64,000 bases of DNA, taken from contig JAPFBE010000003.1 of the NCBI GenBank assembly GCA_034336665.1, forward strand, positions 61,175,352-61,239,351, written 5' to 3'. This DNA comes from Luscinia megarhynchos. Its lineage: Eukaryota > Chordata > Aves > Passeriformes > Turdidae. The notes below the pieces were generated by a model. It was given only the letters and a program-made list of their open reading frames with translations. It was not told the origin of the DNA and made no database searches. The position numbers and the translations under genes are program-made. Below are positions 23,576 through 34,624 of the stretch, one piece after another. Position 1 is the first letter of the stretch. Every line of letters begins with the position of its first letter.

Positions 23576-25703
23576 CTACATCCAATGAATTTTAAGCTAA
23601 AAGGAAAATTATGAAGTCAGAAAAAATAATGTCAGCTATAGAAAAGCTGAGACAAGGGTTCAGAAAAGACAGAGTGCAAGAGGGCTGTTGGTTTGCATAT
23701 ATCTGAATGATATTTCTCTCTGTTCGTGTAACACCTCTCAGACAATGTGTTCAGGAAACCAAAGCTGGACTACCACCCACATTTCTGAAGCCCAGTCTCA
23801 CAAACATGGGTTAGAGGTTTTCACCCTTTCATTTTCCCTGGTACTGATGCTATTTCTAGAGTTCATAAACCCTTTTCTTTACAGTGAAATACTGTTCTAA
23901 ATGGTGCTGGGGTTGGAAAAACGAAAAAGGCCATTTTACTGTTCAAAAACCCTAGATTGTTGCAATATGTCTTAAATGAAAAGTGAGGCTGAGGGTGAAA
24001 TAGCAGTGAAAAGACAACCAGAAAATATTTTTTATATGCTGGGAAGTACTGGCTTGTGCAATGACTTCTCTTGTCAGCCTCCACTCGATTTCTTGAGTGG
24101 CAGTTTTTCATGTATCAGCCACCACCTCACCTGAAATCCACAGCAACAGCAGGGCTGATGTGTTAGTGCTGTGTAGAAGTCCTGACATTGCTGCCCAGAG
24201 GAGACAGCCCCAGGATGGGACTGCAGGCTGTCAGAAAATAGCTACTACTGCACGTGAGATGCATGCTGTGTAGTGAATGCACAAGCTTCACCAACCTGTA
24301 TTTATTTGGGTGTAGATGAAGTAAGGCACCTTTGGTCCACCTACACAGCTGGATCTTGTTCTTCCTCTTACACTTCACAGCAGTTTGTTTTGTAGCAGCC
24401 TGTTGAGGAAAGGGTCAGGTTGAAGGAGCTTCTCTAGCAAGTGATGCAAAAAACCAAATATAGTCTGTGCTGTTAAAAGCTCACCGGGCACACGTCAGGC
24501 ACTGCAGATGGATGAAACACTGTGAAAAGGAAAATGGCAAGGAGACAGCATAGAAGCAGAAGTAGAGGGATTAATTTTTTTCTAATTGCAGTCTATGGAT
24601 AAGGAGAAATAGAAAAGTCCAGAGTAGTCTTCACATCCTAAGTCTAGGGGTCTTGGGGTGGATTATTTAAAAAGAAAAAGAATGAACAAAGGATTCATGA
24701 CTCAGTATTTAGGTATGACAAGTAGGTGCTGTGTAAGTCGAGGACCTTTTCAAGGTGGAGCAGTCACCTGAGGATCCTGAAAAGGATGTGTCATGAAGGA
24801 GAAGGCCTGAAGAGTCCTCTTGAGCCCATGGCTACACCAGTCACAGTCTGGATCTGCAACAGTGGATACAGGGGATATCTGGCAGTGGATACAAATCCAG
24901 ATTTGCCCATAGCCTGAGGCCTTCATACAAATTGTCTTCTAGTTAATAAAATGCCTAGGATTAAGGCAGCAGTCCCTCCCCAAACCACAATGACTGCTTC
25001 TGATCAGGAAGTGCACTCCATGTGCTTCCCAGAAACCAGCAGTTCCCATCAGAAACAAAAGATCCAGTCCTTTGTGTCAGTGTCCCAGCAGCCTAAGCAC
25101 AGGGAGCAGTGGCAACACTGGCAGCAGGCAGTGGGGTGGAGGGAGCAGCTGGGCACAGATCCCGGGGAGAAAACCATGACCTTTCACAGACTGACTTTTG
25201 TTCTTGTGACAGGATGGAGGAGAAGGGCAAAGGCTGCAGTGACGTGCCAGATAATTATCACCTGGGTGTGAAAGGCTCTCAGAGAGGCCAGCAAGATGCT
25301 TTGCCAGCAAGGGCACATCATTGTCTGGGTTTGCCCTTGCCCCCTGCAGCTGTAAATGCCAGGCTGACCAGGCCATATGCAGGGAACAGGCTGCCCAAAG
25401 TAGGGCATGTTGTGTCTGCTGGCAGCACACAACATCCCAAGAAGGACTGAATGCACTCCCTGGACTCCTTGCTTGCTGACAGGTCATGACATGACCATTT
25501 TATCAGCCACCCACAGCTCTCCTGCGAGACAGGCAGTGCTTTTGTGGAGGAATAGGTCCAGATGCATTTAGAGGGTTACCATAGGAGGAGAGGAATTGCA
25601 GCCTACAACTGCACTTATGCCTAATGAGAAAAGAGTGGATGGACAAATCCTGCTCAGGAAAGGTGCAAGCAGAGTGCTCTGTAATCAGTGTCCACCACCA
25701 CCA
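23576..25703. other. Non-coding single-copy DNA
   Basis: No gene is recognised. Around 25000-25450 several open frames overlap on both strands. One follows an acceptor-like TTTTGTTCTTGTGACAG near 25213, but no coding family is visible. Confidence 0.45.
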
Positions 25704-25739
25704 TCCACACCTGCAGCACCCTCCACACCTGCAGCACCA
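25704..25739. repeat. Two-copy 18-bp tandem repeat
   Basis: TCCACACCTGCAGCACC(C/A) occurs twice in direct succession, with a partial CCACCACCATCC before it. Confidence 0.75.
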
Positions 25740-26058
25740 TTCCCAGTGGTGTCCCCCAGTTCTGACACGTGAGCAGGTGGGCTGGCACAGAGCTGCACAT
25801 CCATCACTTTGTCACAGACCCTTGTACCTGAGGAACCCAGAAAACCTGCATCTGGGTCTTCCCCTACCTAAGGCATTGTCCAATTGAAGGATGAGGATGT
25901 GACTGACCTACACCATACAGGCAAGAGGAGAAGACAGTCTCCTTATTAATGAGATTCTCTCCTTCTGTGAACAGAAAAATGAAAATACCCCCTGAAGATC
26001 TTTCTTTGATCAGAAGGTTAGGATTCCAAGAAATAACTGGCCACTGTGAATTCCTACG
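25740..26058. other. Non-coding single-copy DNA
   Basis: No gene or repeat family is recognised between the 18-bp repeat and the TTTTG repeat. Confidence 0.5.
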
Positions 26059-26083
26059 TTGTTTTTTGTTTTGTTTTGTTTTG

Positions 26084-26115
<32 letters not shown>
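26059..26115. repeat. (TTTTG)n simple repeat
   Basis: TTTTG pentamers with slight length changes. On the minus strand this is (CAAAA)n, the composition of an aged poly(A) tail, but no retrotransposon body is recognisable on either side. Confidence 0.95.
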
Positions 26116-26117
<2 letters not shown>

Positions 26118-26289
26118 TAAGAAATACAGCCAATTCACATAAACATAAACTGGATTTACAGAGGTTCAAGAGAAAGTTTTTTCTTTATTATTCCTGCATA
26201 TTTTTGTGTCTCGTTGTGAGGACATCTTCTGCTTCAGCCAAAGCTATCACAAGATGTGCAGCCAGAGATACAGCAGCTACACCTCTGGT
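26116..26289. other. Non-coding single-copy DNA
   Basis: Nothing is recognised. Confidence 0.45.
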
Positions 26290-26620
26290 TAACCTCGAGT
26301 GAGAACCCTATTGCTGAAATATAATAACAAGTTACTGGGCAACATGATCTCCTGTTTCTCAAGTGATCAAACAAATTATTCATCTTTCTAGACTGAACCT
26401 AAAATGACATTGACCTTTTCATTTAAAGCAAATGAAGGATCTCAGACTATCTAACATGAATTATGATTTTTTTGTTGGTATTTTTCCTCCTTAATTAAAT
26501 GAAAGTGATTTATATTTTAAACATTTCTACACGCTGTTGAATGAATGCAAATTTTTTCTGTGATTATTCATGCGTTGCAACAGCAGGCTGAAAACAGCAG
26601 TGTTAATTCCCCTGTGATTC
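26290..26620. promoter_or_regulatory. Candidate conserved non-coding block (enhancer-like)
   Basis: Repeat-free AT-rich DNA with an octamer ATGCAAAT at 26545-26552, CCTTAATTAAATGAAAG near 26491, AATTATTCATC near 26374, and retained CpGs in CTACACGCTG and CATGCGTTGC. By composition this is one of the two best enhancer candidates in the window. Cross-species alignment would be decisive. Confidence 0.25.
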
Positions 26621-27399
26621 TTCCAGAATGCATAGGGTGCATACAGAGAGTTACAGTAGCTCCTGGAGACCTGCCACAGAGGGCTTTATTGTGCCAAGTC
26701 ATGCACAGAATAATAGGAAATGGCAGAGTGTACTCCAGCATTTCCACTCTAAAGCAGAAGCTTAATGTGATGAAGAGGCTGGGGCAGCAGCAAGGAGATG
26801 CCCTCCTTTCCCCATTGCACAGCACTGCACAACGTGCACGGTGACATTTGACAAAGCAAAGCCTGGACCACTGCACAGCTCCATTCCTGGCTGTGCCCAT
26901 CCCTGCTTAGCCATGGAGTAAGGCAGGCCAGGGGCAGAAGAAGGGAGGTTATGGATAAAGAGGTGAACTGTAACATGGCTGGGGTGGCTGGGGCACGTGA
27001 GCTGGTCACATTGTGGGGCACAGCTGCCCTGAGCAGGGTGTCCCCAGTGCCATTGCCATAGAGTGGGTTTGCAGAAGAGGTGAGGCTGCAAGGACAGCAC
27101 AGGTGCTGGCACCACTGCTCCTGGTCTCTGCTGCTGCTCACCACTGCCAGGGACTGGCATGCTGAGCCACCAACACTGGGCACCTGAGCAGGATGGGGTA
27201 TTGAACATCCTCAGATGCAGATAACCTTTTCTCCAGTGTCATGCAAAGAGATATGAGCTCCCTTTAGAAGCAGTGGGAGAAAAGGGCCAGTACTGGTGTG
27301 TGGCTGGGCTGTCCCACAACACCTGCAAGGCTGTTCCTCTCCAGAGTGCCCTAAGGAGCCTTGATTGCCTGTGATCCTTCCTTTGGAATGTTCCACCAC
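26621..27399. other. Non-coding single-copy DNA
   Basis: No gene is recognised. Two overlapping minus-strand frames (26749-27183 and 26762-27208) in different registers are long by chance in GC-richer sequence. Neither shows a domain. Confidence 0.45.
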
Positions 27400-27902
27400 C
27401 AGCAGGACTCCCCACACTGGAGCAGTTTGTGAAGAACTGCAGCCCATGGGAAGTTCTTATGATGGAAAAGTTCATGGAGGACTGTCTCCTGTGGGAGGGA
27501 CTCCTCACTGGAGCAGGGGAAGAGTGTGAAGCCTCTTCCCCTGAGAAGGCACAGCAAAGACAACATGTAATGACTGATCACAGTCCTTATTCCCCCTCCA
27601 GCTCTGGGGTGAAGGAAGTAGAGAAAACTGGCAGTGAAGCTGAACCCAGGAAGAAGGAAAGGGTGAGGGGAAGTAATTTTAATTCTCATTACCCTACTGT
27701 GATCTGATAGGCAATACATTAAATTGATTTCCCCAGGCTGAATTTGTTTTGCCCATGATGGTAATTGTTGAATGATGTCTCCCTGTCCTTATCTTGACCA
27801 TGACCCTTTCATCAAATTTTCTCTCCCCTGCCCAGTTAAGGAGGGAAGTGATGGAGCAGCTTTGGTGGACACCTGCCATCTGGCCAGTATAAACCCACTG
27901 CA
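27400..27902 (+). mobile_element. Endogenous retrovirus LTR, 3' part (avian ERV type)
   Basis: I recognise the 3' portion of a long avian ERV LTR. In order it shows a GGAGCAG-rich segment with about 45-bp internal periodicity (27418, 27463, 27509), a polyadenylation-type AATACATTAAATTG segment near 27713 (one change from AATAAATTAAATTG), and a terminal block ending CCACTGCA at 27902, where the family usually ends in a CCACCACA-type terminus. The U3 part and the 5' TG end are missing, so it is a 5'-truncated solo remnant with no gag, pol or env beside it and no visible target-site duplication. Open frames through it (27351-27719 minus and 27429-27707 plus) are not genes. The exact family name (ERVL-like is my guess) is uncertain. 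Confidence 0.85.
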
Positions 27903-28880
27903 AGGAATTAGGGACCTTCTGAGCAGGAATATCTGCATTATCATTCTTAATAATCACAGTCAGATTTTTTCAGTCTGTCATGAATATTTCTATGGTTTCC
28001 ACCTTCATAATTTGTACAGCAGCTAGTTCCATCATTTCATAAGTACTCTGTGAAAAAAGTACTTTATTTTGTACTTTTGTACAAAACTTGATGGCTGGAG
28101 TCCCTCTAGTTCTTCTGTTGTGAGAAATAGTAAATGACCTTTACTTCTTTCACTCTTCTCTATGGCATCCCAAGTTCAATGGGCCCCAATGGGACATAGA
28201 GACCTCTACAGAACCTCAGCTGCCTATAACACAAAGTGGACACTCCTGATCCACTTTGCTTCTTTTAGTCAGGAAAGCACTTTATATACTCATATCCTTC
28301 TCTTGAAATTTTCTGGCTCTGAGATGGGGGAAAACCACTGCATCCCACATTCACAGTTGGACTGCCCATTACTCATAACAGTTTTTGACCTATTAATGAT
28401 TCATTTCCTAACAATAACCTTACCAAACCTTTAAGCCTTTTTGCAATAGCACTATCTTTCCTCTTAGCTAACTGTTTCAAACTGCATTGTCTAATGTTAC
28501 ATCTCAGTTCACAGGAAGTGTGACCTGACTTTCCAGTGCTTCCCACAATTCCCATTGAAGTTGTTCTACTCAAGTTTCCCCTGAAGTGCAATCAGGTAAA
28601 GATATATGCATTCCTCTATGGAATTAACCTACATATTTCTAGTGAGCAAACAACCATCTGTCTCTAGCTGAAATATGCACACTGCAGAACATGCCTGATT
28701 GAGCCCTGGTGTTGCCTATGCCTCCCCTGTGACAGTCCTGAGCACTGGAGATCACCACACGGAGGATGAAGTACTATTTTACCCCACAGAAACCTGTTGG
28801 CTCCAATAAATGCTAGCCAGACTTTAAAAGGAGTCCAATCCATTAGAAACTATTAATTATATTCAAAAAATGTTAAGTAT
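27903..28880. other. Non-coding single-copy DNA
   Basis: No gene or repeat is recognised. Open frames at 28162-28434 and 28373-28591 lack motifs. Confidence 0.5.
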
Positions 28881-28937
28881 GTCTGTCTGTCTGTCTGTCT
28901 GTATGTATGTATGTATGTATGTATGTATGTATGTATG

Positions 28938-28970
<33 letters not shown>

Positions 28971-29002
28971 GTCTATCTGTCAATCTATCTGTCTATTTAT
29001 CA
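28881..29002. repeat. Compound tetranucleotide microsatellite
   Basis: Five GTCT units (28881-28900) are followed by ten GTAT units (28901-28940), then CTAT units (28941-28970), and a degenerate GTCT/CTAT/CAAT tail to 29002. The three phases keep the 4-bp register and differ by single transitions, so the array probably grew from one ancestral motif by point change and slippage. Confidence 0.97.
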
Positions 29003-29269
29003 GGAAAAGGAATGGCACCTAAGCAAATGCATAATGAGTTGGAATTCGACTTAGTTGTAGTGTTAGCCCTGGTGATTGCCATCTGACAACTTAACACACT
29101 ACAGAGCCAGACTGAGCTTGCTGCGTCCATACCCATGCCCATATTTCCCTTTGTGTTCTGCTAGACAATCAGAAGAGAAAAATCCATGTTTTTCTGAGCT
29201 TCAGCATCTCAAAACCTCTGGTTCTTCCTCATTCAACTGCAGGAAAATGCTGTTGCATGTTGCTGAGTA
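29003..29269. other. Non-coding single-copy DNA
   Basis: Nothing is recognised before the tandem repeat. Confidence 0.45.
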
Positions 29270-29297
29270 GGGGAGGGGGCCATGGGGAGGCATTGGG
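29270..29297 (+). other. Predicted G-quadruplex
   Basis: Four G runs (29270-29273, 29275-29279, 29284-29287 and 29295-29297) are separated by loops of 1, 4 and 7 bases. This fits the canonical rule of runs of at least three G with loops of 1-7. It sits at the start of the diverged tandem repeat. Confidence 0.6.
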
Positions 29298-29800
29298 AAA
29301 ATGCACACCAAGCACTGCACCAATTTTGACATCTCCACAAATCTCCCATCTGAGCCACACATGGTGCAGCGACCTCAGCCCCAGTAGAAAGCTGCCATTA
29401 GGACTGAGGGTTAGGGTTTGGATTCAGAGAACCACCATGCCTACAAGCTTCACAGAACAGGGATGAAAAAGGCATGTCAACGAGAGCATGCCACTGCACC
29501 AACATTGCTCCATCCACAGCTTCCTAATCTTGACAACTCATGGTACCAGGGACTTCAGTCTCCATCCCAAGCCCCCATTAGGGTTAAGGTAGGAGTTCAG
29601 AGATCTGCAAAAGGGATATCTCCAGGGACACCAGGGCAAGAGAAGACATGCTGAGGGAAGCACAGCACTGCACCATCAGTCTGTCCACATGTTTATTATC
29701 TGGGCAACCCACAGAGTACATTCAGCCTCAGTCTCAGCCACAAGTGAAGGCTGTCTGGTGTCTGGTGAAATATTTCAGACTCTCAGCATTGGGAATCTTG
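29288..29800. repeat. Diverged tandem repeat, ~175-180 bp unit, three copies
   Basis: The anchor CACTGCACC recurs at 29313, 29492 and 29666 (spacings 179 and 174). Between anchors, copies 1 and 2 align through TCCACA, CATGGT, (A)C(C/T)TCAG, CCATTAGG and a (GG/GA)TTCAGAGA block. Copy 3 is weaker but keeps CATG, the anchor, GTCCACA and a CTCAG-rich centre. The short open frames of copies 1 and 2 also align in translation (shared AP-L--PQ, W, and V-V--QR positions) but lie in different absolute frames because the spacing is not a multiple of three. I do not recognise the unit as any repeat family. Confidence 0.65.
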
Positions 29801-30569
29801 GACCTTCCAGATATGATGTCAATGTCATAGCCTTAAGACGGACTATCAGGGACTTCAGAGGAAGAAGCACAAAATTGAATCAGACCATTGTGGAAATACT
29901 CTAATAGAAATGTTTTTTTCCTCCTGTTCATTCAGAGTACAAATATGCCTTGTACTCAGGATCCTCAGCCTTTCCAGAACTCACAGAGGTTTTACTTATT
30001 TTGTAATGTAGGCTAATCAGACTGGGTATTTCAATTGTCCAGAAAAACATCCAGTTTTCTTTTGATTCATACTAAACTCCTGGCCAGAGTGTTATATCAA
30101 AGTTCCTGGAATAATTCAGCACAAATTTGGAAATTTACTCTGGGATTGAATTTTTGTAGCAGGGACCTACTTCACACAAACATTCACAAAAATAACTATG
30201 CAAAATGATGTCTGGTTCTTACACAGCCCTTCTCCATAGACCTCAAAACTATTGCAAAACAGGTCTACATAATTTTGCTTTACTTTAAAACTGAAATTAC
30301 TTATTTTTATCTAATAAATCAGGAAATTAATAATGTCAAACTTGTGGTCTCACTCCAGGGATCTACCAAATAGTCTACACAGTCTTACAGAAAGTAGATG
30401 AAATTATGGACAGTGTGCCCGTATGTAGATTTCCTGACTCATTGTGCATCTCCTGGGCACCTTCGTGCCACACAGCCACAGGATGTGCCTGCACTGGCCC
30501 ATGCCCTGTCACTGCTGAGTGCCCTTGAGCAGTGTTGGTCCTTGGGGCAAAGACCTAGCAAACACTGGG
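29801..30569. other. Non-coding single-copy DNA
   Basis: Nothing is recognised. The frame at 30398-30667 runs into CR1 sequence and is not a gene. Confidence 0.45.
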
Positions 30570-30762
30570 CTGTGGTAGCAAAAGCATGGCCCACAGGCCA
30601 AGGGAAGAGGTCATTGCCCTTTACTCAGCCCTTGTGGGACCACATCTGGACCAAATGCTGTTTCTGAGTAGTAGTGGGTGTAGTAGAGCAAGGTGACTAG
30701 TCTATGGCATGGGAGGAGAGGCTGAGAGAGTTGGGCTTGTTCATCTTGTAAAAGACTCAAAT
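30570..30762 (+). mobile_element. CR1 LINE internal fragment, sense
   Basis: CR1 coding-end text appears as 'AGCAAAAGCATGGCCCACAG', 'CATTGCCCTTTACTCAGCCC', 'TTGTGGGACCACATCTGG', and further on 'GGCTGAGAGAGTTGGGCTTG'. The space between the last two blocks is shorter and more scrambled than usual, so an internal deletion has occurred. The 3' tail is absent. Confidence 0.85.
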
Positions 30763-32937
30763 TTTTCCTATCCTTCCATGATTGTGGGTCCTGAAGACCC
30801 TAGAAATGGTACAGTTTAACAGTGGGTAATAAATCCCTGGATAGGCTCTGTTTACTAGTTACCAAACATTTGAAAAGACTTTGGGTGAAAATCACAGCAA
30901 GTGAGTAAAGATGGTTATCAGGAGCTTTGAAGTCAACTCTAACATGAATTTTGTAATTTTTCCAGTTTCTCCCTGTTAAAGATAATAAGTTCCATGCTGA
31001 ACGGAGGAGCATTCAAAATACTTGCTAATCTAGGCAAGGTGTCTGATGCCATATTTAGCACATAATTTAAAAGGAAGCTTGAGCCCAATCTGCCTTTTAT
31101 ATAACCCATTATACTAAATCCCAAAAGGTGGAATAAGGCTACTAGAATCAGCTGATACTAAGTGAAAATGTGAGTAATGCTTGAATGTTTCAGAAAATTT
31201 TTTCTCCATAGTTAGCAATGTATGAGTCACTCAGGCTCCCTAGCTACTGCACTGCATGAATGACTCAAAACTCCATCGAGAACGGAGGCACAAGCAGTTC
31301 TCTCTTTGTGCCAGATTTTCTCCTTTCAAATCACCCTTGCTGTATCTCACCCACTTCATAGTGACAATCTCTTTCCCTATTACTTCCTTCTGCTGTCCCT
31401 ATGCAAGCCCAGATAAAGCATTGTGCACAAGGATGGTCAGTGCTCGTTGTGATTGGAAAAGCACAGGCTATGATGTGTTAAAGTGAACTCAGTTAACCTT
31501 TCCTAAGAACTGAAAATGTACATAAACTAGTTGCTTTGCTGAGTTCCTCTGAAGTTCTTGGAAGAGCAAGGACACTGCACTTTTAATCATGTTAGACCCA
31601 AATGTCCTCTATGGAATTTTCCTGTATAACAGAGCTCAGTCTGGGGTCTTGGAAATTGTAATCAATCATTTTTTTGAGAGAAAGTTTTAAATTCAGTTCA
31701 TTGTGGTCTTTGAAGCACCTCAGTCTCCAGAAACCTGCATAGCTTTACAAACTGGTAATCCCCCTTATTTTAAATGGGATAAATTGTTACTGAGAGGACC
31801 CATTTAATTTGTACTAGGTATCTCCATCAGAACAACATATACACAACCCCATTTTTACTGATGGCTGGCCACATGCCTGAACCTAAGTTCCTTCTGCAGA
31901 GCTCTGAGAAGATTTTCAGGGTCGCAGGCAAATCTGTTCTTGGTGTCATATTCCCACTTTCTCATCACTTGATGCATCACATGAGTCATTTTCCAGGGAC
32001 TGAAAGGTGGAGAGGGAAAAATCATGCTGGACTGTATATTAGTTGTCACTTGAAAAAAAATATGCTGCATAATCTGGCTATTGCCTAACCCCATTACCTC
32101 ACCCCTAGGCTGATCACCAGTGTCTTACTCTCTCATCACATTTATATTGCAATAACCATAGGGTATTTTGGACAGTAATAATTTCCTTTTCTCAAAACCT
32201 GTCCTCCATAAGATCAGTCTGACCTTTTGGTCACATAGTGGGAAGAAGTGTACACTGCCATTTGTCAGAGCAGACCTCAGTAAGACAAGCCACTGGTTTC
32301 AGTTCTGCAGTCTCTTTTCTATTTATAAGAATGTAACCAAGTTCAGAAGGAATGACTGTGAATTGTTTTCCTAAGCCATGTTTCCCATTATACATTTATA
32401 ATTCAGCTTTTTCAGAAGTTGAGTTTAATTCTCTTTGATTCTTCAGCCTTCTGGATACAACATCTTTATACAGACAAAAGCAACAGCTGTCCAAGAGTCA
32501 CGAGCTCCTAATGCTGTTAACACGAAATCTTTTTGCTAGGATTTCTTTTTCAGACTTAACCATTCACTGGTGGCTGCCTTAACCATCTGAATCCAACAAA
32601 ATGATCCAGGAGTGGGGTATTCTACTAAGTAGGCAAAAGCCTTCACTGCCAGACAAACTTAGCTTGGATTAGTCCCTACAGCTCCTCCAGAGTTTCTTCT
32701 GTTCCCACCATGAAACACAGAATTCTTCTGGGTCAGTCATTTTTTCTTTTACCTTGGGGCTTCTGAAACAGTTTTTGATCACAAGTCTCAAATCATGGTC
32801 ACAGACCACTGGCTTTGTCCTCTCTTTTGGCTAACACAGACTCCATCTGTTGGTGTTTAGACACCTAATTCAGGAGTCTAAGTTATGCTTAAGTCATCCG
32901 AGAAAGCAGATATCCGGAAGAACATGGAGATATGAGG
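30763..32937. other. Non-coding single-copy DNA
   Basis: AT-rich sequence with no recognised gene or repeat. Opposite-strand frames at 31855-32094 and 31861-32088 overlap almost exactly, a sign of chance low stop density. Confidence 0.5.
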
Positions 32938-33325
32938 AACAGGAGATGGAGTTGGGCTTGTTCTGCCTGAGGAAGAGAGAGAATGGAGTAATCTCATTGT
33001 TGACCACAACTACATTATGGTTTGATACAGAGAAGGCAAACTCTTCTCAGGAGTGTAGAGGAATTGAATGAGAGGCAGCAAACACATACTGCAAAACCAG
33101 GAATTCCAATCAGATTTTAGGAAACATACTTTCACTGTGAGGACACCGAAAAATTGATAAAGGTATTGGCATCTCCATTTTTGGAGATATTCAAAACTCA
33201 CCCAGACATTGCCCTGAACAACTTGCTGTAACTGGATGTGCTTTGAGTGAGGGATTAGACAAGAGGACCTCCAGAAGCTCTTTCCAGCCCAGATTTTCCT
33301 ATAGCTCAATAATTCTGTGAGTTTG
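32938..33325 (+). mobile_element. CR1 LINE 3' fragment, old, sense
   Basis: Decayed CR1 3' region: GAGTTGGGCTTGTTCTGCCT, an ATTTTAGGAAACATACTTTC block, TTTTTGGAGATATTCAAAAC, 'AGAAGCTCTTTCCAGCCC', and a terminal TAATTCTGTGA. The minus frame at 33010-33333 is antisense to it. Divergence is higher than in the copies at 5.1 and 15.8 kb, so it is an older insertion. Confidence 0.85.
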
Positions 33326-34482
33326 CAGGACATTGCTGATACAGAATAGGAGTCAAAGCCACCCAGTTAAATTGCCTTTCATATGTAGCTTAAGAAATTT
33401 TACACTGGAAATTTCCACACCACTAATAGTGAGCTTTTCTCTCCTTTGAGTTCACTGAAGTTTATTTTATTTCAGGTAGGGACTTTTTTTTTTTTTAAAT
33501 AAAAGTACTCTATCCATAATGCTACTTGAAATACTTTGGACATAGACTAAAATCACTCATTTCTCTCTTTCTTTTTAGGTCTACTTAGAAGATCTCATTT
33601 TTCTCCTTGCTCATCATTTTACCAGTTGAATTATTCCTGTATATAATCTCTTCTATTCATTAACTTCTGCTTGTGTGCTGGCTGCAAAGATATTTGGCAT
33701 TGAAAACTGACAGAATATCAGTATATGTGGTGGCTTTATACCATGATTAATTAGTGTTTGGAAAGCACTTTGCAATCAGTCAAGGAAAACCTGCAAGGCT
33801 GTGAGGGTTAACAGTGAGATCTTTCCCCTTACTTTCTGCTTGATTTGTTTTATAAAGAGTGACACAAGCAAATACAGGACCCAAATTGGAATGCCACTTC
33901 TTACTGTGTTGGATTAAAGGAATGGAAGATCAGTGCAATGATTTTCCTCACTTTTTGCAAGATATGACAGCTCTGTTTTTTTCTATGCATTTGCAGTTAG
34001 CATAGTTCTCATCAGCCTGTGTTGTGTCAGTTAAGTACTTATCTGAAACCCTTGCCCAGCAATCTTACCTAATGATGCTTTTCTCACTACTGCTGCTTTC
34101 AAAGCAAAACCTCACACAATCTTGTTTGGCATGTTATCTCCTATCAGCTCTTATTCAGTTGAGAAAAATGTCTTCAAAAACAACGGGCAACCTAAGAAAA
34201 TGTGATAACAAACAGCAGTGTATTAGGATTTAGGAAAGTGTGATTACAAGCACCATGGAGACCACTGTCAGGTCAGATCTATCTTCTTAATTAACTGAAA
34301 TAGAGAGAAAATATAATGTTAACAAGATTAGCAAATGAAATTACCAAATTTTAGGTGTTAATATTGCTAAGTATAACATTGCTAGGTATTATTTCAGAAG
34401 ATATCATCCTATAAAATAATTTTCTTTCAATTTTTTGAGTATTTGTTTCTCACTTCTTTTTTTCTTTCTCTCTATCTCACAG
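33326..34482. other. Non-coding single-copy DNA
   Basis: AT-rich sequence with a T run at 33484-33496. No gene is recognised. Confidence 0.5.
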
Positions 34483-34624
34483 AGATTGGAAAATGTTCTG
34501 TGAGAGCCTCCTGAGGACTGGACTGGAATTGGCCTTCTTGTACTTTAGCTCAGAGATCAAACTCTTTTACAGAGAAGAAAAAGAGTGCTTTTGGTTTTCT
34601 CTTTTTCCTAATGTACCAACTTAA
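34483..34624 (+). other. Exon-like segment after a strong splice-acceptor tract (unproven)
   Basis: A long pyrimidine tract (34452-34480) ending CAG at 34480-34482 looks like a good 3' splice site. Directly after it, the frame beginning at 34484 stays open for 46 codons to a TAA at 34622-34624. It includes an ATG at 34493 and a mix of residues (several E, L, F, C, W) that is not low-complexity. I recognise no family, no upstream exon is visible, and a 46-codon open frame is not rare by chance. It could be a terminal exon of a non-coding or unknown transcript, or nothing. Confidence 0.12.

Noticed and set aside
25200..25450. Exon-like frame after TTTTGTTCTTGTGACAG
   Set aside because: Open on both strands in several frames, with no recognisable protein. 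Acceptor-like tracts are common by chance.
26749..27208. Two long overlapping minus-strand frames
   Set aside because: Different registers over the same GC-richer DNA. Neither has recognisable motifs.
29400..29420. Telomere-like GGGTTAGGGTTTGG
   Set aside because: Only two imperfect units, inside the diverged tandem repeat. Not an interstitial telomere array.
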